From SIG710 sp045648605 (GTDB lineage: Bacteria; Bacillota; Clostridia; Oscillospirales; CAG-272), in the NCBI GenBank assembly GCA_045648605.1, contig JAZROG010000066.1, positions 1 to 9,468 on the forward strand: a DNA stretch of 9,468 nt, read 5' to 3'. Below, piece after piece: positions 1-5,751 of this stretch. Every line of letters begins with the position of its first letter. Within the stretch, counting starts at the first letter, position 1. Below the pieces are notes generated by a model. The model worked only from the letters and a program-made list of their open reading frames with translations. It was not told where the DNA came from and did not search any database. A program made the position numbers and the translations under genes.

Positions 1-210
1 ATCGGTATCGAAAAGAAGGTTACCGCAGCTCCGGCATTCGAGCTTCGTCCCGTTGGATACGGTTGCCAGGATTGGTATAATATTCTTAAGGCTTGCGAGG
101 ATGCAGGCACTGAATGGGTAGTTGTTGAGCAGGATAGACCCAGCATGGGCAAAACTCCTCTCGAATCTATCGAAATGTCTCGCAAGTATCTCACAACTCT
201 CGGAAACTGA
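1..210 (+). CDS. Sugar phosphate isomerase/epimerase, C-terminal fragment
   Basis: The reading frame is open from the window edge and ends in TGA, giving the last 69 residues of a longer protein. The visible stretch GYGCQDWYNILKACEDAG, followed by WVVVEQD and the ending SRKYLTTLG, matches the C-terminal end of xylose-isomerase-like TIM-barrel (AP endonuclease 2 fold) sugar phosphate isomerases/epimerases. The Glu in VVVEQD sits where the last metal-binding Glu of the barrel is expected. The N-terminal part lies outside the window, so substrate and start cannot be judged. It is followed after 94 bases, on the same strand, by a Gfo/Idh/MocA oxidoreductase, a common pairing in sugar and polyol (for example inositol) catabolism. 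No promoter is evident in the gap, so the two are probably co-transcribed. Codon use is strongly biased, as in highly expressed genes. Confidence 0.85.
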   Translation: MGIEKKVTAAPAFELRPVGYGCQDWYNILKACEDAGTEWVVVEQDRPSMGKTPLESIEMSRKYLTTLGN

Positions 211-239
211 TTCGCAGAGAGCAAACACAAGTTTTCAAT

Positions 240-253
240 GGAGCGAAAGCTCC
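240..253 (+). other. Small GNRA-tetraloop hairpin between two operon genes
   Basis: GGAGC and GCTCC pair around a GAAA tetraloop. Only TTT follows, too short a tract for a convincing terminator. It lies in the gap between the isomerase and the oxidoreductase and may stabilise or mark processing of the mRNA. The role is inferred only. Confidence 0.4.
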
Positions 254-290
254 TTTGACAAGAATAAAAAACAAAAATCTCTATATTTAA

Positions 291-296
291 AGGAGG
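291..296 (+). promoter_or_regulatory. Ribosome binding site fixing the start of the Gfo/Idh/MocA gene
   Basis: AGGAGG, a perfect anti-Shine-Dalgarno match, lies 8 bases before the ATG at 305. This decides the start against the open frame that extends upstream to a TTG at 122 inside the preceding gene. Confidence 0.9.
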
Positions 297-304
297 ATTT
301 TCCC

Positions 305-1468
305 ATGGCAGATATGAATGCTTTTGAGAAAAATCAGGAAGTTAAGACTGTTGATACCTCGAAGAAAATGCGCGTAGGTATCATCGGTACAGGTTGGATC
401 GCAGAGGCTCACATTGAGGCTTATAAGAGACAGCCCGACGTTGAGATCGTAGCAGCAGCAGACCTTATCCCCGGCAAGGCAGCAGCCTTCATGAAGAGAT
501 ACGGTATTGAGGGTGCAAAGACCGACTATGCTTCCCACAAGGAAATGATAGACGATAAGAGCCTTAATCTCGACGCTGTATCTATTTGTACATACAACCG
601 TCAGCATGCAGGCCCCGCTATCTATGCTCTTGACAACGGTATCAATGTTCTTCTCGAGAAGCCTATGTGCGTAACTATCGAGGAAGCTGCTGAGATCGTT
701 AAGGCTGAGAAGAGAAGCGGCAAGGTTATTTCTATCGGCTTCCAGCCCAGATTCAGCCCCAACATGCAGATGATCAAGAAGATCGTTCAGAGCGGTGAGC
801 TCGGTGAGATCTACTATGTTCAGACAGGTGGCGGCCGTAGAAGAGGTATTCCTACCCCCTTCGGTACAACATTTATCGAGGATGAGACAGCAGGTCTCGG
901 AGCACTCGCTGATATCGGATGCTACTCTCTCGACCTCGTTCTCAATGCTCTTGGTAATCCGAAGCCTCTTACAGTTTCCGGTTACAAGTCCGCATTCTTC
1001 GGAACTGACCCCAACTACTCTAACTATGTAAATACAGGTCATCCCGAGTATGCAAAGAAGTTCGGCGTTGACGACTTCGCAGCTGCATTTATTCGTCTCG
1101 AGGGCGGCATTACTCTCGACTTCCGTATAGCTTGGGCTATGAACATCGACACCCCCGGTGATACAATATTCCTCGGAACAAAGGGTGGTCTCCGCGTTCC
1201 TTCCACAGACTGCTGGAACGGTACTCTCACAAAGCCTATGACAATCTATCACGAGGTTGCAGGCGAGCAGGTTGAAACAGTTGTTCCGCTTCTGGAAGAC
1301 ATCAATCTTTGGGACGCAAAGATCCGTTCCTTCCTCGATGCTTGCAAAGAGGGTGGCAAGGCTCCCGTTCCTTCCGCTGATATCATCTACAATCAGGCTA
1401 TCCTTGATGGTATCGCTAAGTCTAACGCTGTTGGTCGCGAGATCGAGATCGTTATCCCTGAGTGCTGA
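305..1468 (+). CDS. Gfo/Idh/MocA family NAD(P)-dependent oxidoreductase
   Basis: This 387-residue cytoplasmic dehydrogenase probably oxidises a sugar, sugar acid or inositol-like polyol with NAD(P). After a ~22-residue leader comes the Rossmann dinucleotide motif GIIGTGWIAEAH, with its glycines at residues 25, 28 and 30. The family signature E118-K119-P120 contains the catalytic Lys. The C-terminal alpha/beta domain carries GGGRRRGIP (about 175-183) and D203-I-G-C-Y207-S-L-D210, the second active-site motif. Position 207, commonly His in inositol dehydrogenases, is Tyr here, as in glucose-fructose oxidoreductase. The start is set by AGGAGG 8 bases upstream; ATG at 314 is a weaker alternative. 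It follows a sugar phosphate isomerase gene and is closed by a strong terminator. Codons favour CTC, ATC, AAG, GAG and GTT, unlike later genes, which suggests high expression. The exact substrate is not determinable. Confidence 0.93.
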   Translation: MADMNAFEKNQEVKTVDTSKKMRVGIIGTGWIAEAHIEAYKRQPDVEIVAAADLIPGKAAAFMKRYGIEGAKTDYASHKEMIDDKSLNLDAVSICTYNRQHAGPAIYALDNGINVLLEKPMCVTIEEAAEIVKAEKRSGKVISIGFQPRFSPNMQMIKKIVQSGELGEIYYVQTGGGRRRGIPTPFGTTFIEDETAGLGALADIGCYSLDLVLNALGNPKPLTVSGYKSAFFGTDPNYSNYVNTGHPEYAKKFGVDDFAAAFIRLEGGITLDFRIAWAMNIDTPGDTIFLGTKGGLRVPSTDCWNGTLTKPMTIYHEVAGEQVETVVPLLEDINLWDAKIRSFLDACKEGGKAPVPSADIIYNQAILDGIAKSNAVGREIEIVIPEC

Positions 1469-1486
1469 TTCAATAATTAAGCATTT

Positions 1487-1517
1487 AACCCCCGAAGCCG
1501 TTGGCTTCGGGGGTTTT
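1487..1517 (+). terminator. Rho-independent terminator of the isomerase/oxidoreductase operon
   Basis: A 13-bp perfect stem (AACCCCCGAAGCC with GGCTTCGGGGGTT) has a GTT loop and continues into a short T tract, 19 bases after the oxidoreductase stop. On the other strand no T tract follows, so it mainly serves the plus-strand operon, though it could slow convergent transcription from the small membrane gene. Confidence 0.9.
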
Positions 1518-1560
1518 AGGTTGTTGAGATTTTTGCTGCTGATATAAATTCAGATGCCTA

Positions 1561-1797
1561 TTACTTAAGTATCTTGCAGAAATCAAGAATTGCAATAACT
1601 ATGCCGGCAAAAATGTATATTTCAACAAGAGTACCGACAATACCGACAACAAAATTAACTATCGGTATTTTCGCAAGAATTCCGAGAAGGAATCCAACAA
1701 GTGCACCGACAACGAGATAGATCAGAATGGTGATGATGAGCTTTGCAACATCCTTCATTCCAAAAGAAAGGGGAAAAAGCTTTTTCAAAGTATCCAT
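1561..1797 (-). CDS. Small hydrophobic membrane protein of unknown function
   Basis: The product has 78 residues. A short amphipathic N-terminus (MDTLKKLFPLSFGMKDVAK) is followed by two membrane segments, about residues 20-42 (IITILIYLVVGALVGFLLGI) and 48-74 (IVNFVVGIVGTLVEIYIFAG), both rich in Gly and Val, with one Lys between them. No cleavable signal peptide or catalytic motif is visible. The start is supported by GGAGG (complement of 1804-1808) 6 bases upstream and by a promoter further up. It is convergent with the oxidoreductase and divergent from the DUF3737 operon, so it is a monocistronic unit. It could be a small integral membrane protein of the kind often seen as conserved hypotheticals in Clostridia. 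The low-complexity hydrophobic sequence makes any family call unsafe. Confidence 0.75.
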   Translation of the reverse strand: MDTLKKLFPLSFGMKDVAKLIITILIYLVVGALVGFLLGILAKIPIVNFVVGIVGTLVEIYIFAGIVIAILDFCKILK

Positions 1798-1826
1798 GGT
1801 AAACCTCCAAATTAAATGATGATATT

Positions 1827-1855
1827 ATTTTATCATATTTTTCCGCCCAAATCAA
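1827..1855 (-). promoter_or_regulatory. Promoter of the small membrane protein gene
   Basis: On the minus strand, TTGATT (complement of 1850-1855) and TAAAAT (complement of 1827-1832) are separated by exactly 17 bases. The -10 element ends 18 bases before the GGAGG site. The match is moderate. Confidence 0.55.
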
Positions 1856-1875
1856 TCTTTTTTGACAAATTTCCT

Positions 1876-1892
1876 ATAGTTTTTTGAACTAT
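1876..1892. promoter_or_regulatory. Inverted repeat upstream of the DUF3737-AraC promoter, possible operator
   Basis: ATAGTT and AACTAT form 6-bp arms around 5 bases, ending at the first base of the -35 box of the DUF3737 promoter. Nested around it, TTTTTTGAC (1858-1866) and GTCAAAAAA (1903-1911) form 9-bp arms, the second lying inside the promoter spacer. The placement suits a regulator site, perhaps for the AraC protein of the same operon, but AT-rich DNA yields such repeats by chance. Confidence 0.4.
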
Positions 1893-1920
1893 TGACATTT
1901 TCGTCAAAAAATGTTAAAAT
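1892..1920 (+). promoter_or_regulatory. Promoter of the DUF3737-AraC operon
   Basis: A consensus TTGACA (1892-1897), a 17-base spacer and TAAAAT (1915-1920) predict a start of transcription near 1927, some 20 bases before the ATG at 1949. It shows that the TTG at 1892, which would extend the reading frame upstream, lies inside the -35 box and is not the start codon. Confidence 0.8.
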
Positions 1921-1948
1921 AATTAAAAACCAATTCAAGGACAAGGAT

Positions 1949-2791
1949 ATGAAAGAAATTAAAAACAAAACATTTGACAGCGAAAGAGCGCTGTATAATT
2001 CCGATGGAGTAATTCTTGAAAATTGCACGTTCGCGGGAGAGGCAGACGGTGAATCCGCGCTTAAAGAAAGCAGAAATGTAACCGTTAAAAATTGCCGCTT
2101 TGAGCTTCGCTATCCTTTTTGGCATGACGATGGACTTACGGTGAGCGACAGTATCCTCACATCCACCTGCCGCGCCCCCATCTGGTACACAAGAAATGCA
2201 CTTTTTGAAAATTGCCAAATGGAAAGCGTCAAGGCATTCAGAGAATGCGACGGAATCACGGTAAAAGGCTGCTCTGTTACAAGTCCCGAGCTTCTTTGGA
2301 ATTGCAAAAATATAAAAATCTTCGGCGGAGATATGACAAGCGAATACTTTATGATGAATTCATCCGATGCGGAAATAGAAAAGCTGAATTTTTCGGGCAA
2401 ATATTCCTTCCAATATGCAAAGAATATTACCATTCGCGATTCTATCCTTAACACAAAGGATGCCTTCTGGCACTGCGAAAATGTCGCGGTCTATGACAGC
2501 GTGATATCGGGCGAATATGCGGCTTGGTACTCCAAGGGCCTGCGCCTTTACCGCTGTAAAATCATCGGAACACAACCCTTTTGCTATGCCGAGGACCTAT
2601 ATCTTGAGGATTGCATAATGGAAAGCTGTGACCTTTCATTTGAAAATTCAAGCGTAAATGCAACCGTCAGCAGTACCATTGACAGTGTTAAAAATCCCCT
2701 CCACGGAAGCATAAAAGCCAAGGGTTATGGAGAGATCATACTTGACGAGCACCAAAAAGAGGGTGCGGACTGCAAGATAGAGATTTTTTGA
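1949..2791 (+). CDS. DUF3737 family protein (right-handed parallel beta-helix)
   Basis: The 280-residue protein matches DUF3737 in length and style. It opens with MKEIKNKTFDSERALY, has repeating rungs of 17-22 residues with ENC/KNC/KGC turns (ILENCTF, VTVKNCRF, ALFENCQM, ITVKGCSV, LWNCKNIKIF), and ends with the family-type IDSVKNPLHGSIKAKGYGEI. Aromatic-rich turns (PFWHDD, PIWYTR, LLWNCK, AFWHCE, AAWYSK, PFCYAE) recur between about residues 55 and 215. The predicted fold is a pectate-lyase-like helix; no signal peptide or recognised catalytic residues are present, so it is probably cytoplasmic and its biochemical role is unknown. The start is ATG 1949 with AAGGA at 1937-1941, seven bases upstream. 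It is followed directly, with overlapping or nearly overlapping reading, by an AraC regulator. Confidence 0.9.
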   Translation: MKEIKNKTFDSERALYNSDGVILENCTFAGEADGESALKESRNVTVKNCRFELRYPFWHDDGLTVSDSILTSTCRAPIWYTRNALFENCQMESVKAFRECDGITVKGCSVTSPELLWNCKNIKIFGGDMTSEYFMMNSSDAEIEKLNFSGKYSFQYAKNITIRDSILNTKDAFWHCENVAVYDSVISGEYAAWYSKGLRLYRCKIIGTQPFCYAEDLYLEDCIMESCDLSFENSSVNATVSSTIDSVKNPLHGSIKAKGYGEIILDEHQKEGADCKIEIF

Positions 2792-2799
2792 CGAAAAGC

Positions 2800-3588
2800 A
2801 TGAATAATTTGCTCAGAACAGAAAGCGTGCGCCATGCCTGGCCCGAAACAAAACCCGTTTTTTCAATCGACCGTCCGAGCGGATGCCCATTTTATGTTTT
2901 CATTCATCTTTGGAACAGCGTTGAAATACAGCTTGACGGAAAAGCAATCAAAACCGAACCCTCCGCTTGCATAGTTTTCGATATAAATCACCCTCAAATC
3001 TGGAGGCCTGTCTCCGGCGGGATAATTCACGATTGGATACATATAGAGGGCGATCTTCCTTCGCTTCTTGCTTCATGCGGGCTTGAATTCAATAAGATCT
3101 ATTATCCGAAATCGGGTGAATTTATAACCTCTGTAACAGAGGAGCTGGAGCAGGAATTTTTTGCGGGAAGGCTACACGGAGGCGAGCTGTGCGATATCAA
3201 GCTTCGCGAGCTTTTCTATAAGCTTTCAAGAAGCTGCAAGGAGGATGTGCCGCAAATAGTCCCCGATGCAGAAACGGTATCCTCCATGAAGGCATTAAGA
3301 CGAGAGATTTTTTCCGATCTTTCTCATTGTCCTACCGCTGCCGAGATGGCGAAAAGACTTTCGGTCAGCGAATCGAAATTCTATCTGCTTTATAAGGAGA
3401 TCTTCGGCATTACGCCCGCAAAGGATATTATAAACGCAAGAATAGAGAGCGCAAAAAAATACCTTGCCTCGGGGCAATATTCGGTGGAGCAGATCGCATT
3501 TCTTGTAGGGTATAAAAGCGCCTTTCATTTCATCCGACAATTCAAGCAGCAAACGGGCATGACCCCCGGAAAATTTTTAAAGGGATAA
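2800..3588 (+). CDS. AraC family transcriptional regulator
   Basis: This is a 262-residue DNA-binding regulator. The N-terminal part (about 19-85) resembles a cupin-like AraC ligand-binding domain (FYVFIHLWNSVEIQLDGKAI, then PSACIVF and the HDWIHIEGD strand). The C-terminal 85 residues form the double helix-turn-helix: first helix pair about 178-200 (TAAEMAKRLSVSESKFYLLYKEIFG), second about 227-250 (SVEQIAFLVGYKSAFHFIRQFKQ), closing with the family-typical TGMTPGKF. It likely senses a sugar or related small molecule. The gene begins at the end of the DUF3737 gene. A TTG at 2788 overlapping the DUF3737 stop (TTGA) is an alternative start, and neither start has a clear ribosome binding site, so translational coupling is likely. 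It probably controls its own operon and perhaps nearby carbohydrate genes. Confidence 0.92.
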   Translation: MNNLLRTESVRHAWPETKPVFSIDRPSGCPFYVFIHLWNSVEIQLDGKAIKTEPSACIVFDINHPQIWRPVSGGIIHDWIHIEGDLPSLLASCGLEFNKIYYPKSGEFITSVTEELEQEFFAGRLHGGELCDIKLRELFYKLSRSCKEDVPQIVPDAETVSSMKALRREIFSDLSHCPTAAEMAKRLSVSESKFYLLYKEIFGITPAKDIINARIESAKKYLASGQYSVEQIAFLVGYKSAFHFIRQFKQQTGMTPGKFLKG

Positions 3589-3608
3589 ATAAATTTTTAT
3601 CTGCAAGC

Positions 3609-3645
3609 AAAAATGCCGAGTCAAAAATTTGACTCGGCACTTTTT
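3609..3645. terminator. Bidirectional Rho-independent terminator
   Basis: A 12-bp stem (TGCCGAGTCAAA with TTTGACTCGGCA, 3614-3639) is flanked by five A on the left and five T on the right. It ends the AraC operon on the plus strand and the isomerase gene, whose stop is at 3653, on the minus strand. Confidence 0.93.
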
Positions 3646-3652
3646 GGGGAAA

Positions 3653-4564
3653 TTATTCACCATAGCGCTCAGTAAGCATATGACGAAGGACCTTAACGGA
3701 AAATTCCGCCATCTCAACTATAAATTTATCACCGTAATGGGGAAGATGAAGCTCCATATTGTAATTGCCCTTGTAACCGATCTCGTCAAGAGCATTAAAA
3801 ACGTCATTCCAATCAATAGTTCCCATTCCCGGAGTCTTATGCTGGTCTGCAAGGGTATCATTATCATTAAGATGGAGACAGGTGAGATTACTTCCCATCA
3901 TTCGGATGCAGTCTGCGGGGGTAGGCTCGCCAAATCGCATTGCCTTATTTGAATGTCCTGTGTCCGCACACATCTTGAAGTGGTCTGCAAAATCCTCCAT
4001 TGCGGCAATTCTATTGTAGTTGATAAGAAATTCATCCATCTGACCGAAAAAGTCAACGCACTGATTTTTCTCCGAATCACCAAAGGTTTCGGTTGCAAGA
4101 CGCACACCGTATTTTTTAGCAAAAGGTATAAAAGCACCAAACATTTCCTCGCTGAGTTTCTGATATTCCTCGCGCGCGGTCTCGGGACCCATTTTGTAAG
4201 TTGATATATTATGTATAACAACATCCTTTGCGCCGAGTATTCCCGCTACCATGAAGTCAAGCCGTGCATTTATAAGCTGTGCCGCATTATGCTCCTCATC
4301 ACGGCAGAAGGAAACAAGTCTTCCGTGGGTCTGACCTATCTCAATGCCAATCTCATCGGCACGGCGGCGAAGAGCAGTAAAATATTCGCATATTTCGTCA
4401 TCACTTTTGGAATAAATCTGCCCCTGACTGCGATAATCCCATCTTTCGCAGGAGGTGTCGAAATCCACCGCATCTGCGCCTATCTCCTTTGCTATCTCGA
4501 TGGCTCTCATATCACCGAATTTGCGCTGAAGATCACCTATTGCAATACTTATCTTCTTATCCAT
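3653..4564 (-). CDS. Sugar phosphate isomerase/epimerase (xylose isomerase-like TIM barrel)
   Basis: The 303-residue protein is full length for this family. Metal-binding positions are visible: E159 in LATETFGD, D201 with H204 in CADTGHSN, H231 in CLHLNDND, and E271 in NYNMELH. DQHKTPGMGTIDW (about 240-252) is the typical H-x-x-P-G-x-G-x-I-D-W loop. These support a cytoplasmic divalent-metal enzyme that isomerises or epimerises a sugar or keto-sugar; the substrate is unknown. ATG at 4564 is preceded by GAGAGG eight bases upstream. It is transcribed alone from its own TTGACT-N17-TATAAT promoter and ends at the bidirectional terminator. It is a different protein from the fragment at the left edge, so the window holds two members of the superfamily. 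IolE/IolI-type or tagatose-epimerase-type activity are possible alternatives. Confidence 0.92.
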   Translation of the reverse strand: MDKKISIAIGDLQRKFGDMRAIEIAKEIGADAVDFDTSCERWDYRSQGQIYSKSDDEICEYFTALRRRADEIGIEIGQTHGRLVSFCRDEEHNAAQLINARLDFMVAGILGAKDVVIHNISTYKMGPETAREEYQKLSEEMFGAFIPFAKKYGVRLATETFGDSEKNQCVDFFGQMDEFLINYNRIAAMEDFADHFKMCADTGHSNKAMRFGEPTPADCIRMMGSNLTCLHLNDNDTLADQHKTPGMGTIDWNDVFNALDEIGYKGNYNMELHLPHYGDKFIVEMAEFSVKVLRHMLTERYGE

Positions 4565-4578
4565 AGTAAAAACCTCTC

Positions 4579-4624
4579 AAAAAATTCGAAGCCGAGGAAC
4601 GCCACGAAAACTTTTCTCGGCTTC
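4579..4624 (-). terminator. Terminator-like hairpin in the isomerase leader
   Basis: On the minus strand, GAAGCCGAG and CTCGGCTTC (complement of 4616-4624 and 4588-4596) form a 9-bp stem with a 19-base loop, followed by GAA and six T. It can terminate the upstream secreted-protein operon. It also starts within a base or two of the predicted transcription start of the isomerase gene and ends just before its ribosome binding site, so it may act as an attenuator or a 5' stabilising hairpin. Confidence 0.65.
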
Positions 4625-4631
4625 TCTATTT

Positions 4632-4660
4632 ATTATACAGTTATTTTTTCAAAAAGTCAA
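4632..4660 (-). promoter_or_regulatory. Promoter of the sugar phosphate isomerase gene
   Basis: TTGACT (complement of 4655-4660), a 17-base spacer and a perfect TATAAT (complement of 4632-4637) read towards the isomerase. Predicted transcription start is near 4625, giving a leader of about 60 bases. Confidence 0.82.
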
Positions 4661-4667
4661 CAGTATT

Positions 4668-4713
4668 TGTTTATTTTATTTCAACAAACGTGTTTATTTT
4701 ATTTCAACAAACG
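4668..4713. repeat. Perfect 23-bp tandem duplication upstream of the isomerase promoter
   Basis: Two identical, directly adjacent 23-bp units (4668-4690 and 4691-4713) begin TGTTTATTTT and end CAACAAACG. The right-hand copy holds the last codons and stop of the secreted-protein gene (AFVEIK-stop on the minus strand); the left copy lies outside it. They abut the -35 box at 4655-4660 with a 7-base gap. Confidence 0.97.
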
Positions 4714-5751
4714 CCCATGCACCGCTACAACGTCGGAGACGGTGAAACACCGCATGCTGACCGTAATAGGTAACGCCATCTATTTTTTGATTATTATAAT
4801 ATGAAACATAGAAATAATCATTACCCATGGATGCAAGACCCTGGTCAGCCATTCCGGGATGGCTCATTCCGCAAATTCTTCCCTCATAGCCACTATTGTC
4901 ATAGTCAAAGGCATCATGCTCACCGATATGACCTCTGCCGCATATACATCTGAGATCCATTGTCCAGCCGAGCATCTGCTCCTCTGTGTCGCCGTCACGG
5001 TCAAGGTCGTCTCTGTCCTTAAACTGTGCCGCTCTCTCGCGGGATATCTCATAGACCTCGCTGCTCTCGGGAGTATTCTGACCAACATAAATCTCTGTAA
5101 GAGAAAGCTTCTTTGTTCCATCGACTACAAAATAGTCAAACTTAGGATATGCATCGTCAAGACCCGAATCTCTTTCGTATGTTGCGAAATGGTAGTCTCC
5201 CGTATCCTTAACCGTTCCTTCCTCGGGCTCTTGACCGTAACCCCAAACGATTGTAAGGTTGGGGTTATTTGCAAATGAACCCGAACTTATGACGTTGGTA
5301 AAATTACCGATTCCTGTCCAATAATCTCCGCTCTGCCATGCTCCGGAAATCTCTGCCAATTTTCCGAGATAAATAGTTTTTAGATTTTTCCGGTTTGCAA
5401 AAATCGAGGATTCGTGCTGATATGAATGATAATCAGTAAACAGATCAGACACATGGATATGCTCAACAGCATCGGCATAAACGCTGTAATTCTTTCGCCA
5501 AGTCCATAAATAGTTTTTCTCAATCGTATTACCGTTTATTGTGAAGCCATACCCATTTCTTGTGTTGGTTTCATTTGGAGTAATGTAAAAAGTTTTGGTT
5601 TTGGGGTCAAATTCCCAGTCGATCATACCGGGATGAGAGCCCGTCAGACCTTCATCTGAGGGTGTTTCATCCGTTGCCATTGCCATCATGCAAAATGCGA
5701 CGAAAATGAGGCAAAAAATGATGAGGGAAAACAGAATTCTACTTTTTTCAT
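4694..5751 (-). pseudogene. Secreted protein of unknown function, frameshifted just after the start codon
   Basis: An ATG (complement of 5749-5751) has AGGAG seven bases upstream and overlaps the previous gene's stop as ATGA, but its frame closes after 21 codons. One extra A in the A6 tract (complement of 5743-5748) would join this ATG to the long frame (4694-5689), giving a signal peptide: MKKSR, a hydrophobic core ILFSLIIFCLIFVAF, and an AMA cleavage site before TDE. The mature part is ~325 residues with weak BspA-like leucine-rich repeats (SIFANRKNLKTIYLGKLAEI and GSFANNPNLTIVWG), an acidic DDLDRDGDTEE loop that could bind calcium, a Cys cluster CICGRGH, and the motif SHPGM twice. Without the shift only a signal-less product from ATG 5689 is possible, and that ATG has no ribosome binding site. 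No family was recognised. It is second in the operon after the broken glycosidase; a sequencing error in the A tract is the main alternative. Confidence 0.75.

Noticed and set aside
255..287. Possible promoter TTGACA ... TATATT before the oxidoreductase
   Set aside because: The spacer is 21 bases and transcription would start on the ribosome binding site; co-transcription with the isomerase is more likely.
122..304. Upstream extension of the Gfo/Idh/MocA frame to a TTG at 122
   Set aside because: It overlaps the end of the isomerase gene and ignores the perfect AGGAGG 8 bases before ATG 305; the extension has no family-like sequence.
287..1252. 321-codon open frame on the minus strand
   Set aside because: It lies entirely opposite the well supported oxidoreductase; the Cys/Ser-rich product is an antisense artefact of strong codon bias.
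1892..1948. TTG start that lengthens DUF3737 by 19 residues
   Set aside because: The TTG is inside the -35 box of a near-consensus promoter and would not be transcribed; ATG 1949 has AAGGA at good spacing.
4211..4804. 197-codon plus-strand open frame
   Set aside because: It overlaps the isomerase gene, its promoter and the tandem repeat on the opposite strand and has no ribosome binding site or family features.
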